Assembly (NCBI GenBank): GCA_963693085.1
Contig: OY856409.1
Location: 1,617,351,711-1,617,415,710 of the forward strand
From: Alisma plantago-aquatica
Taxonomy: Eukaryota; Streptophyta; Magnoliopsida; Alismatales; Alismataceae
DNA length: 64,000 bases
Direction of reading: 5' to 3'
Shown: piece after piece, positions 37,593 to 47,901 of the stretch
Numbering within the stretch: position 1 is the first letter of the stretch
Layout of the letters: the number at the start of each line of letters is the position of its first letter
Notes under the pieces: model-generated
The model's input: the letters and a program-made list of their open reading frames with translations, nothing else
Told to the model about the DNA's origin: nothing
Database searches by the model: none
Translations under genes and position numbers: made by a program

Positions 37593-37753
37593 TACTCTTT
37601 AAAATACCTCTCCCTTAGTTCAGACTTCAAAACATACATTTGTTCCTTTGTTAAGCTCCCAAAAAGGTGTCTACCGCTTTCAATATGTTCCTGCAACGCG
37701 CCAATAAAACCGGTGCCCACATAACCGTCTCCAACACTGAAGTTTACGTCCAT
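37592..37753 (-). CDS. Small hypothetical frame, 53 codons
   Basis: Runs from ATG at 37753 to TAA at 37592-37594. It begins MDVNFSVGDGYVGTG and ends SELRERYFKE. A donor-like gtattt lies near its end, so it might be an exon linked to the gene-like stretch just downstream on the same strand. A stop codon lies just before the ATG. Not recognised; it may be a remnant or chance. The plus-strand frame at 37667-37864 overlaps it. Confidence 0.25.
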   Translation of the reverse strand: MDVNFSVGDGYVGTGFIGALQEHIESGRHLFGSLTKEQMYVLKSELRERYFKE

Positions 37754-37858
37754 GGGTTGCTACTGTACAACACTGGACTTTTTAGGAAGGTCGATAATTT
37801 GCAATTGGTGGATCATAGTTACGTGTCGCACGCCTTGCCAGTCACCGTCCCAAGGCTT

Positions 37859-38130
37859 AGGTGAACCGTGCTTTAACAATGGACTCGATCATACGCAGAC
37901 CATCGATCTGTTTTAAGCATGTCGTTGCTATCTGGGCAAGCACGTGGAGAAGGTCCGTGAACAACGGCATGGGAGGGCAGTGGAGGGTTATGCTAGTTGT
38001 TGGAGATGTCGGCAGAAGTATTACGTTGCTTTTTCATAGAGACCAACGACGCATGGTAGTCTGCTTGTGGTGGGAGATAAACGTAACACAAACAAATAGG
38101 GCAATCTGCTGGCAACCCCTCCAAACGCTC
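37859..38130. repeat. 272-bp tandem repeat, unit 1 (intact)
   Basis: Starts aggtgaaccgtgctttaac. Unit 2 begins with the same motif at 38131. The equivalent of the solo-LTR target site, a single gtctg at 38059-38063, is undisturbed here, so this unit shows the pre-insertion state. The function and origin of the repeat are unknown; short frames across it are not convincing. Confidence 0.9.
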
Positions 38131-38342
38131 AGGTGAACCGTGCTTTAACAATGGCCTCGATCATACACAGACCATCAATCTGTTCGAAACATGTCATTGC
38201 TATCTGGGCAAGCACTTGGAGAAGGTATGTGAACAACGGCATGGGAGGGCAGTGGAGGATTATGCTGGTTGTTGGAGATGCCGACAGAAGTATTATGTTA
38301 CTTCTTCGTAGAAGACCAACGACGGGATATGATGGTAGTCTG
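38131..38342. repeat. 272-bp tandem repeat, unit 2, left part
   Basis: Collinear with unit 1 up to gtctg at 38338-38342, where the solo LTR is inserted. The unit resumes at 39676 (gtctgcttgcggcgggaga) and fades by about 39740. Confidence 0.9.
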
Positions 38343-39675
38343 TGTTGCGATAGGAAGTTTCCGGCCCATGTCCTATTGGGATTTGGACTTAATAGGAGTT
38401 GGTTTGTGTTTCCAATCCTATTGGAAGTTAAATCCAAGAAGGAAGAAGATGGCTCCTTACATGCACCTTTAGAATTGGATTAGGATTTAATTGGAGTTGG
38501 TATTTTGTGTTGCCAATCCTAATATGACTTGAATCCAAGAAGAAAAAAGTGGCTATGTGCAACATGGAGTTGGACTAGGATTCGAACTAGGACTAGAATT
38601 CCTGGTTGCAATCACATGCATGGAGGCCTATAAATAGAGGCCCTCGGGGTGGCCATTGAGATCATCCCACCCATTGGTGTGTGATCCCACCAGTTGTTGG
38701 TTGTTGGTGTCTTCTGTGGTAGAAGAGCCAGAAAACAATAACAACTGGTGGTGCTCTCTTGTGGTAAGAGAGGGTCAACGACTTTGTCTCGAAGCAAAGT
38801 AGTGGCTGACAGTTGGTGGTACATTGGGTGCATCGACAATGTATCTCTCTTGTGGATGAGAGAGGGTCAGCGACTTTGTCTTGAAGCAAAGTAGCGGTTG
38901 GCAGTCGGCAACACAACAACAGTGCATCGACAACGGAGGCGGGTCCGAGTAGCGGAGGACACACATCAGTGGGTGGCACTTTGTTGGTGATGTGACATTG
39001 ACATCGACTACGACAGCGGATCTGAGCAGTGGAAGACGTTCATCTGTCGGTGGCTACAAAAATGATGGCGGACTGCCCAGTCAGTGCAGGACGCACATTA
39101 GTCGGCGACACATAGGTGGTGCATCAACTACGACGGCGGATCCGAGCAGCGGAAGACGCACATCAGTTGGTGGCACACTATTGGTGACGCGACAACGACA
39201 ACGGTCTGTCCGATCAGCGGAGGACGCGTATCGACTCTCTCAGGTGGAGAGAGTTGTGGTGGTATGTCGGAATCCTAGTTGGAGGAGCCAACTAGAATGA
39301 GTACCGCAGGCAACGACGAGGAAGGCGACCTTGTCACCGGTGGAGACGACCGATCAGCAGTCGTAGCGGCAGCAAGCAATCCCCAGCAGCGACAACAGCG
39401 TCGTGAGGAGATAAAGTTAAGAGAGAGGTTTTATTTTGTACACCTTGAGTGTGACTCTCTTCTTCCTTATCTTTGTTCTCGTGTGGGGGGGAGCTACTCA
39501 GATTTAGGGGTGATTAAATCTGGGCGGTGTGAGTTGTAATTCCAGTTACATAGTGCTTGTTAGTCGGTATTGCCCCGTGGTGTTTCTCTCCTAGTTTTGG
39601 GGAGAGTTTTCCACGTTAAATGTTGTGCCTTTAGTCTTGCAGAGCATCGTCACTTACCCACCACAATTCCTAACA
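38343..39675 (+). mobile_element. Solo LTR, same family as the 40-49.6 kb element
   Basis: A 1333-bp LTR starting TGTTGCGATAGG (diverged from TGTTGGGATTG) and ending TTCCTAACA. It is flanked by the 5-bp duplication GTCTG at 38338-38342 and 39676-39680. No internal retroelement sequence remains, which is what recombination between two LTRs leaves. Its sequence is the reverse complement of 40005-41302 and 48296-49615. GC-rich frames of 60-116 codons inside it are shadows of the LTR. It contains tandem blocks (near 38768/38862 and 39024/39148). Confidence 0.95.
38628..38637 (+). promoter_or_regulatory. TATA box of the solo LTR
   Basis: ctataaatag, a canonical plant TATA box within the U3-like part of the LTR. 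The same sequence occurs on the minus strand in the two LTRs of the neighbouring element. Confidence 0.75.
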
Positions 39676-40004
39676 GTCTGCTTGCGGCGGGAGATAAATG
39701 TAACACAGACCAAAGGGCAATTTGCTAGCGGTGGGGGATAAACCTAACATGACAAATTGGGTTAAAATATTAGATACAGGAATGTTGGTTTGCAAGAGTC
39801 CAACTAATTGGGATAACTTTTGAGGACAGAGACGAGTGTTGATGTTTAGTATGGTACTATAGTAGATAAATGGGTTTGGATGCTTTCCAAACAACATAGA
39901 ATGTTGGTCTTGTTTTCAGCGCCTAGGGAAATACACTAATCAAGCACGTTATCTAGAAAACAAATCATGGAAATACTATAAATTCAAACTATGAAAGGCA
40001 TATC
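39676..40004. other. Spacer between solo LTR and retrotransposon
   Basis: Begins with the right GTCTG duplication and the rest of the 272-bp repeat unit, then AT-rich DNA without a recognised gene, ending with the left ATATC duplication (40000-40004). The minus frame at 39670-39897 crosses the LTR border and is not credible. Confidence 0.7.
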
Positions 40005-41302
40005 TATTAGGAATTGTGGTGGGTAAGTGAAGATGCTCTGCAAGACTAAAGGCACAAGATTTAACGTGGAAAACTCTCCCCAAGACTAGGAGTAAAAAAC
40101 CACGGGGCAATACCGACCAACAAGCACTATGTAATCTGAATTACAACTCACACTGCCCAGATTTAATCGCCCCTAAATCTGGGAGGCTCCCCCTGCCCGA
40201 GAACAAAGATAAGGAAGAAGAGAATCACACTCAAGGTGTACAAAACAAAACCTCTCTCTTAACTTTATCTCCTCACAATATCGTTGTCGCTGATCAGCCG
40301 TCTCCGCCAGTGACAAGGTTGCCTACCTCGTCGTTGCCTGCGGTACTCGTTCTAGTCGGCTCCTCCAACTAGGATTCCGACATACCACCATAACTCTCTC
40401 CACCTGAGAGAGTCGATACGCGTCCTCCGCTGATCGAACAGACCGTTGTCATTGTCGAGTCACCAATAGTGTGCCATCAACTGATGTGCATCTTCCGCTG
40501 CTCGGATCCGCCATCGTAGTTGACGCACCACCTATGTGTCGCCGACTGATGTGCGTCCTGCACTGACTGGACAGTCCGCCATCATTTCTGTAGCCACCGA
40601 CAGATGAACGTCTTCCACTGCTCGGATCCGCTGCCGTAGTTGATGTCAATGTCACATCACCAACAAAGTGCCACCAACTGATGTGCGTCCTCCGCTACTC
40701 GGACCCGCCTCCGTTGTCGATGCACTGTTGTTGTGTTGCAGACTGCCAACTGGTACTTTGCCTCAAGACAAAGCCATTGGCCCTCTCTCATCCACAAGAG
40801 AGCTGCACTGTTGGTGCACCAAATGTGCCACCAACTGTCAGCCGCTACTTTTCTTTGAGGCAAAGTCACTGACCCTCTCTTACCACAAGAGAGCACCACT
40901 AGTTGTTATTGTTTTCTGGCTCTTCTACCACAGAAGGCACCAACAACCAACAACTAGTGGGATCACACACCAACCGGTGGGATGATCTCCATGGCCTCCC
41001 CAAGGGCCTCTATTTATAGGCCTCCATGCATGTGATTGCAACTAGGAATTCTAGTCCTAGTTCAAATCCTAGTCCAACTCCATGTTGCACATAGTCACTT
41101 TTTTCTTCTTGGACTCAAGTCATATTAGGATTGGCAACACAAAATACCAACTCCAATTAAATCCTAATCCAATTCTAAAGGTGTACGTAAGGAGCCATCT
41201 TTCCTTCTTGGATTTAACTTCTATTAGGATTGAAAACACAAGCCAACTCCTAATAAGTCCAAATCCCAATAGGACATGGGCAGGAACCTTTCAATCCCAA
41301 CA
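40005..41302 (-). repeat. 3' LTR (left in window)
   Basis: 1298 bp. On the minus strand it starts TGTTGGGATTGAAAGG at 41302 and ends at 40005 with TCCTAATA where the other copies have TCCTAACA, so the outer dinucleotide is mutated. A 32-bp deletion lies at 40292/40293 compared with the right LTR, flanked by the microhomology cgctg. Confidence 0.95.
41010..41019 (-). promoter_or_regulatory. TATA box of the 3' LTR
   Basis: ctatttatag, reverse complement of ctataaatag, in the same place as in the other two LTR copies. Confidence 0.7.
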
Positions 41303-41325
41303 ATCTCCCTGTCCGACCCATGAGG
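41303..41325 (-). other. Polypurine tract
   Basis: On the minus strand the purine-rich cggacagggagat abuts TGTTGGG of the 3' LTR. It is the expected plus-strand primer site. Confidence 0.8.
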
Positions 41326-41526
41326 GAGATTTTGTCTTCAGCGATCATCTGGAATATCTTTTGTATCCTACCACCACATTTGATAGATACAATCTCCTCA
41401 AATATGTCAGCACCATGTTGTTTTCATCCCTCTTCTTAAAGTCCCACCTTGACTTCACTTTGTTCCCAAGTAACAGAGAAGAAGTATCTTGGCCACATTG
41501 TTTCTCTCTCCATGCCCACACCTGGA
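41326..41526 (-). other. Retrotransposon internal region, 3' part
   Basis: About 200 bp between polypurine tract and CACTA insertion. A short readable stretch on the minus strand includes 'WDFKKRDENNMVL' and 'YLSNVVVGYKRYSR'. No domain recognised. Together with 47899-48281 it makes up the whole interior of the element. Confidence 0.7.
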
Positions 41527-41900
41527 CACTACTACATAGCCTACCTTTAGTGTCGGTTATTTAAAGCCTTTAGTGTCGGTTTCTAAGAAACACCTATGTG
41601 GGCGACACTAAAAGCTCACCCATTAGGCGTCGGTTCCAAAACCGACGCCCAAACTCTTCGCGCGCCATCGAAAACGCGCCATCATGGGACTATAGGCGTC
41701 GGTTATTAGATAAGAAACCGACGCCCAAACCCTTCGCGCCACAGAAAGGGCGCCATCTTGGGCACTATCAGTGTCAGTTTTTTAAAAACAACCGACGCCA
41801 TATATCTTCACGCCACAGGAAATAGACGCCAGTTATTTATATAAAACCGACACTATAACATTGTGTGTCGGTTGTTTACAAATAACCGACGCCTATTGTT
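41527..41900. repeat. CACTA left subterminal repeat array
   Basis: Recurrent copies of tgtcggtt and aaccgacgcc, often in inverted pairs (for example ggcgtcggttccaaaaccg near 41626-41645). In En/Spm such motifs bind the accessory protein that brings the ends together. Confidence 0.9.
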
Positions 41901-42292
41901 TTTTTTTTTTCTGTCAGTCTGCAGACCTGCTGTGGCTGGTCGCAGGATGTGAAACCTATTCAGTTCAGTTATGAACTGCATGTTTACGACATCCATTGAT
42001 ATCAGCCGACAACAGGCCACAAACCTGCAAAATTAACAACAAAAATATTCACACATGCATTTAGCAATGCAACCTGCAATTCCATTTTATTTTCACACAT
42101 TTAGAAACATTCATGTAGCTAGCAATCTGTAGTTCCATTCATTCACATTCACACATGTAGAAACATTCATATAGCAACCAACACTTTCATTCATTTTCAC
42201 TCAGACACATGTAGAAACATCCAGACATATAGAAACATTCACACATATATTATAATTCAGAAATTCATTTACAAAATATCATTGTTTAGTCA

Positions 42293-42457
42293 TTATTCGC
42301 TATCAGGATCCCAATTATATTTTAAAGCCCCCACTATTTGTATGGCTGTTGCCCATTCTTCTCTTACTTCATTTAATTCTCCCATCGTATGGGGAGCATT
42401 TTCATCTGGTAAGGCCTCTCCTGTAATGGGGTCAGCTTTAAACACCTGTAAAGAGAA

Positions 42458-42506
<49 letters not shown>

Positions 42507-45500
42507 GTGAGCTATAAATAAGATTGATATATTTCAATCATATTATCTAATGAGACTATATAATACCTGAGCAATACACTCGATATCCAGTGCGGCATGT
42601 TTGATAATCATGTGCATATATCGTATGACATAGTATCCACATGCCCATCCGTTGTCTTGTGTAGCACACTATAAATTCAAACATACAAAATATTAAAAAA
42701 TACAACTAATTAAGCATTGTTCACATAAATAATATATACATATATTGCAGTCGGGAAATTACTTTCACGTTCTTCCAAATTATTGGCTGGTTCTTTTTCG
42801 TGGTGACCTTTCCTCCAGCCTTTTTGAACTCCTCAAAACCCCTACATGCTAATGTAACACAGAACATTGCAATTAAATAGTAATGGAATAACATATGTTA
42901 ACAGATATGAAAATGAAATATTTCTCACCAGAATAATGCCATTTTCATTATGTGTCCAAATATTGTATTCAATTTACTCCCCTTAGGATCTAGATAATAC
43001 ACAGTGAACGTCTCGGGGGCAATAACCAGTAACTCCCAATGCCTAACCCTAGAGGTAAAAAAGTTAAAAATTAATAACTCAAAATCCACAATAAAAATGT
43101 AATTTTCTTAAGTCCAGATTATAATAAGCAAAGTAAACTTACTCTACATTGAATGGAGCCATTATCACCGTCTTCTTATTTACAACAAAATTTGAAAAAG
43201 CCTCACAGCAGTATTGTTGAAATGACGTAGGGTCTTTAGCTACTAGACTAATCAAATATGGAATCAAAAACCCTACATGTTCGAATCCAAAATCTGCACA
43301 TATGTTGTCTAAGTAGCTGCAAAATATGTATTAATTACGCAGGCATTAATAAATAAGAAACTAGATCACCAGATCATACACAAGGTATATGGATGTATAA
43401 AGAATATCTCACCTTATCCATAGCTCTATCTCAGATGTATTTAGCCAATCATATCGAAACAACTTCAAAATATCTTGTATAAATAGTTTTGTTTCATATG
43501 ACTGACCTGTAGAATCTGAATCGGAAGAAACAGTTATAGGGGAGTTTATATCATGTTCGTCTAACCATATTGCCATACCCCTACAGTTAGGACCTAACGA
43601 GACAGGTAGGTCCTGTGGAACCCAACTAGGTAATGTAGGAGGTGGAAGTGGAGGCCTAGATGCTGTGGGTGTCTTCTTTTTAACCTATATATATATATAT
43701 AATTTCAGATCAACTGCCATCATATACACACACTAACAATTGAACGTAATGTAAATTTACCATACCTTTTCAGTAAAGTGGACATCCACTTTTAGCCACA
43801 ATATCACTCCACCTACTGCCTCACCAAGCGTTTCACAATCTGGGTGGGCATATGGCAATGGAAGATGCATCCACTGGGAGAATATATGTATCAGGCTCAC
43901 ACGAATCCAACCAGCTGGTACTGGAGACCCGTGACACGTTTCCCCTGGTAGGGATGGGTAAGCCGACGCCTCTGCAACGACAAATTCTTTACTTTTTAGA
44001 CGGAATGGCTTCAACCCCTACAAATTTTTGTGTAAAGAATGTTATATACATATATACATATCATCTTTTTTTGAAACGACTAGAATTTCATATATACATA
44101 TCATCTTGAATTAAAAAACTAGTTATTATGTCATAAAAATACTTACATCGGATGTGCTAGGTGGTGGTTCTACAGGATTACTCCCAACCTCTGCAGTAGG
44201 AGTAGGAGGAGTAGAGCCTGCAGTAAGTACTGTCTGGTAAGTGGCAGTCTGAGATGCCTGCCACTTTTTCATTGCTTCTTCTAGTTTCCTATCAACTAGC
44301 TTATCTACCTATATATGGATAAAAGAAACGTTAGCTTCTAATTATTGAATTCTCTTTTACAGTAACATTATAAAGAAAGAATATGTTACCTCCTCTTGTG
44401 AAAGTCCCGCTTTTTGGACATGTTTGCGCTGGGATGGCCCAAAAAAAGCTTTGATGCCCACACCAGCGCCTGCAGCCCTAACACGTCCAGGATGCTTTAG
44501 GTTACCCAGAGCAACTGTCAATTCATCCCTTGTGCCCTCAGGGATGAACTTGCCTTATTTCCTCAGCTCGTGCAGCTCCCGATAATCGCCAAAACAAAAA
44601 TTTGTAATTAAGTAAACAACACAAATAATAAATATTCGAATGATTGCTGTAAGAGTTGTATTTTACCATTTTTGCAGCCGCCTCAGCAGTTGCGGCCTTC
44701 GTTATTTCTCCCTTCTTATTTTGCCTCCCAGCTATCCACGCATCATGGCGAGGCAGAGGTGTGCTACCTATGGTAGAAGACTCCTGAGTAGCAGCAGACT
44801 GAGTAGCAACAGACTGTAGTCTTTGGCGAATACCTGCATACCCCTTTGGACCCATTGTGTGGTCATGCACATTCAGTGCACGCCTTGATCTTTGTGCATC
44901 ACTGAGGGCCTACTTAGTATGCACATTAATGATTTTGTTAGTAACACTAAATGTTAATCTTGAATAGGTGAATACAACATATATTAATTAATGAGATTGA
45001 GACTGACGCCTAATACCTTGAATTCATTAGTTTGTCTTGAAGCGACAACCGCGTCCCATTCTTCTTTATCCAGGAAGTTCCACTGTTCAGTGGTTGTCTT
45101 CTTCCTCTTGTCAGCTTCTTTTATGTATTCTCGAGTGAGATTTGTCCTATAGTTCCTTAGGACTCTCCCACAGCGTTGCATCACGCATTTACGATGCAAC
45201 TTTTCATCCAATTCAAATATACTCTGCAAAATAGAATTGCTATTAACTAGTATCCAAAAATTTAGTAATCTACAAAATAGAATTGCAAATTAATAATAAC
45301 TCACGCATAAATCCCTCCATATTAAGTCTTTCTTCTCCTTAGAAACATTATTCCAAGAATCTAAGCGACAACCGCAATGGCTACGAGTAACAAACCCAAG
45401 ATATGAAACAAATGAATTGCGATTCACACCACATGCATTTCCTGCATTATCAAAATCCACAACAAGTTTGGGTCCATTGCCCTTTTGCGCAATTAACTTC

Positions 45501-45755
45501 TTCATCATAGTGATGCCCCTTCTCTTATCAACTTTTTGGTGTTGTTGATCAAGTGCCTCAAGTGCTTCAGATGGTACCTGTGCATCATCAATCTAAAATT
45601 TGACAAAATAATCACATTTACAAGATATAACTATAAATGGACATATAGATATAAATATATGATATATTTTTAAAACTTACATTGTGAGGCGGCGCATTGA
45701 TGTCCTCACCCTCACGGTAATCATCAGCATGGTCATCAGGAGAATGGTCATCCAT
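42293..45755 (-). pseudogene. CACTA gene: En/Spm accessory region joined to Ulp1-type protease, one nonsense codon
   Basis: Thirteen exons traced by GT/AG borders and phase: 45755-45681, 45592-45305, 45223-45017, 44909-44667, 44575-44390, 44308-44147, 44017-43766, 43684-43413, 43316-43143, 43048-42929, 42841-42763, 42668-42567, 42445-42293. Together 2313 nt, 770 codons plus stop. Exons 1-6 match the plant En/Spm transposon protein family (Transposase_24/TNP1-like): 'RGITMMKKL', 'SYLGFVTRSHCGC', 'SIFELDEKLHRKC', 'LGNLKHPGRVRAAGAGVG'. Exon 7 resembles the small domain (DUF8039 type) that often precedes the protease. Exons 8-13 form a Ulp1-like C48 cysteine protease with His in 'RHWELLV' (43041-43039), Asp in 'YYLDP' (42990-42988) and Gln/Cys in 'QDNGWACGYYV' (Cys 42641-42639). 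A single in-frame TAA at 44557-44555 (codon 278), where relatives tend to have Gln, would truncate the product before the protease. The acceptor of exon 5 is the least certain border. Confidence 0.88.
42459..42502. repeat. TA microsatellite in the last intron
   Basis: A run of TA dinucleotides in the intron between exons 12 and 13 of the CACTA gene. Confidence 0.9.
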
Positions 45756-45989
45756 CTGCAAATTCACATTCAAATTGTAAAGTTCACATTGTAAAGTAAT
45801 TCAAATTGTAAAGCTCACATTGTAAAGTTCACATTATTACAACAAAGTATATATCACAACAAAATTGTAAAGCTCTATGATCAAAGAGAAAACAAATATA
45901 TATTACAACAATATTAGGGTCTAGGGTTAACAAATACATGTGATGTCATTCTTATATATAATAAATGTACATTTACCACCTATCCCATC

Positions 45990-46179
45990 CTTGAACACCT
46001 AATCTCACTAGTAAGTGTATAATGTGTATTGGGTTTTCAAGAAAATTTCGGCAGCATTTCCCCACTGTTCTCCAAGTACATATGTACTTAGAGAACAAAC
46101 GGGGAAATGCTGTCGAAATTTTCTTGAAAACCCAATACACATTATACACTTACATCCTAAGCGAGATTAGGTGTTCAAG
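45990..46179. repeat. Large palindrome in the CACTA interior
   Basis: Arms 45990-46081 and 46082-46179 are inverted copies with few mismatches. The centre is aagtacat/atgtactt. The arms share, inverted, blocks such as 'gggttttcaagaaaatttcg' (46031-46050) and 'ataatgtgtattggg'. There is almost no loop. It could extrude as a cruciform or, if transcribed, fold into a long hairpin. Confidence 0.93.
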
Positions 46180-46201
46180 AACAGTCCCAAACCGGGGACT
46201 A

Positions 46202-46234
46202 TCCAAGATTTACTCCTAATGAGTAAATCTTGGA
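46202..46234. repeat. Perfect 14-bp inverted repeat with 5-base loop
   Basis: tccaagatttactc at 46202-46215 and its exact complement gagtaaatcttgga at 46221-46234, separated by ctaat. It lies 22 bp beyond the large palindrome. Confidence 0.93.
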
Positions 46235-46914
46235 CGGGTTTCTAGGCCAACAAATAATGTGTTGTCATTCTTATACTTAAAATCCTAGTTCTTCAAGTTA
46301 GGGTGATTATTGATGTCTTTAAAAGCATGATCGACAATTTAGGGAAAAGTTCATCATTTACATTCCAAGCATGTCACATGTGTGCATTACAGTTCATCAT
46401 TAAGCAAGAAGGGAGATTAGGATTCTCAATATACTCAACAATAAAACAAGTTACCAATTTCATAGTTAAACTATTCATTAGTATGGAATGTCCATAGGAG
46501 TCATAGCTAAGGTTTTTCTAACAAAGACATAATCATTTTTTTATCTACCATATTGATCACCCTATCACATTAAAATATAAGATGGATAATCAGATATCAC
46601 TGTCAACAAACTGGCTTCCTAACTTACTTCAACATCAATGGATATGAGTTACTTATTAAAAGAAGAATAACGAGAAGTAATTTGGGCTGTCAAGCACACA
46701 CATCAATGTTGTGTTATATTTGTATTTATAGAATGTAAGATTACACAGTTTATAGAATGTAAGAATGTATTTATAGATCCTCAAGACCAGGTCAGTCTGT
46801 TGCTAGCTAGCACACATATACAATCATAAATCACGTAATAGAATATAGTTATTGACTGTTTCAACACTTATCAAGTTACCATGCAATAAGTAAATAACTT
46901 AAAAAAAATAAAAA

Positions 46915-47300
46915 AAACGCCCAGCAGGACACCTGACGATTTTGCTCCAGGGCACCTGTAGGGCTTGACCTAGCCTAGGCAGAGGAAGGTAGGAGGAAGA
47001 AGGCGGCGTACCTTGAGGGTAGAGGAAGAAGGCCCGGCCGGAGCAGAGGAGAGCAGCTGGAGGTGAAGCTGGGAGTACCGGCGGCAAGGAGAGGAGAACT
47101 TCGGCTCGGCGGAGCTGGCAGCGCCGACGGCGAGGAGAGGAGAACTTTGGCTCGACGGAGCGGCGGCGACGGTGGCGAGGAGACGAGCGTCGCGTGAGGA
47201 GACGAATGGCGGTGCGGGGGAGCCAGGCAATGACGACGACGACGGCGGGGAGCAATCGCCAAACCTAGCGCAGAGTCGCAATGAAATAGAGACAATGGGG
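46915..47300 (-). promoter_or_regulatory. GC-rich block, probable promoter or 5' leader of the CACTA gene
   Basis: A sharp GC-rich, CpG-rich block in otherwise AT-rich DNA, next to the right subterminal array and upstream of the gene on the minus strand, where En/Spm-type elements have their promoter and GC-rich leader. Frames of 100-120 codons appear on several phases of the minus strand because of composition and encode Pro/Ser/Arg/Leu-rich strings. I do not call them genes. Confidence 0.55.
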
Positions 47301-47319
47301 AAAAGTTTTGTTTGCGGAG

Positions 47320-47898
47320 CTATTAACTGTACCATAGGTGTCGGTTATTCAAAAAAACCGACCACTATAACTAACAGTGTCGGTTTTGAATAAAAACCGA
47401 CACCAATACTTGATTATAGTCGTCGGTTTTAACTAAAAAACAACCGACGTCTATATACATGCCGATTAAAAAAATTGTTCTATAGTCGTCAGTTTCTACC
47501 TACAACTGACGCTTAAAGGGTGTGAAAAATTCCCCGCGGATAGCGCGGGAAAACTCATAAGCGTCGGTAATTGTAGTAAAACCGACGACCAAAATGTGCC
47601 CAATTTCTGTCTCGCGAATAACCTTTAGTCGTCGGTTTTTTATTTATCAACCGACGCCATATGTCAAATTTTGGAGGTAATTTTTTTCACTAGAAATTTT
47701 GGATTTGGCGGTTAATTTTAGGTGTCCGTTTTTTATTACGTAACCGACACTGAATAAAAGCGGTACCCGTGTCTGGTCGCCCTTCATAGATTGGATGTCG
47801 GTTTATGTTATCAACCGACGATGTAGACTTTAGGTGTCGGTTTATTTATACAATCGACACCTTGAAAAGTGACGTTATAAGATATTTCTGTAGTAGTG
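47320..47898. repeat. CACTA right subterminal repeat array
   Basis: At least ten copies of tgtcggtt or cgtcggtt and their complements between 47338 and 47870, matching the motifs at the left end. Ends in TGTAGTAGTG. Confidence 0.9.
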
Positions 47899-47901
47899 GG
47901 A

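Larger units (their letters stand above)
45756..46898 (-). other. CACTA non-coding interior upstream of the gene
   Basis: AT-rich DNA without credible coding frames. It holds two palindromes (45990-46179 and 46202-46234). A TNPD-like transposase gene would be expected in a full-length element but is not here, so the deletion that made the element non-autonomous may lie in this part. The upstream leader or first intron of the gene may also run through it. Confidence 0.6.
41527..47898 (-). mobile_element. CACTA (En/Spm) transposon, 6372 bp, non-autonomous
   Basis: Ends are CACTACTACA at 41527-41536 and its reverse complement TGTAGTAGTG at 47889-47898, flanked by the 3-bp duplication GGA (41524-41526 and 47899-47901). 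Both ends carry arrays of subterminal repeats of the type gtgtcggtt / aaccgacgcc, the binding sites of TNPA-like proteins in this superfamily. The interior holds one multi-exon gene on the minus strand. No sequence resembling the TNPD transposase was found, so the element depends on a helper. It sits inside an LTR retrotransposon and is therefore the younger insertion. Confidence 0.96.

Noticed and set aside
38129..39540. Many 60-116 codon frames in the LTR, repeated at 40.4-41.6 kb and 48.0-49.7 kb
   Set aside because: They recur with every LTR copy, in several phases and both strands, and show no domain. They are composition effects of the GC-rich LTR.
37859..39740. CRISPR-like or satellite array
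   Set aside because: Only two units, 272 bp each, directly adjacent without spacers, in a plant genome.
46899..47335. Three overlapping minus-strand frames of 106-121 codons
   Set aside because: They occupy different phases of one GC-rich block, encode low-complexity Pro/Ser/Arg strings, and lie where a CACTA promoter or leader is expected.
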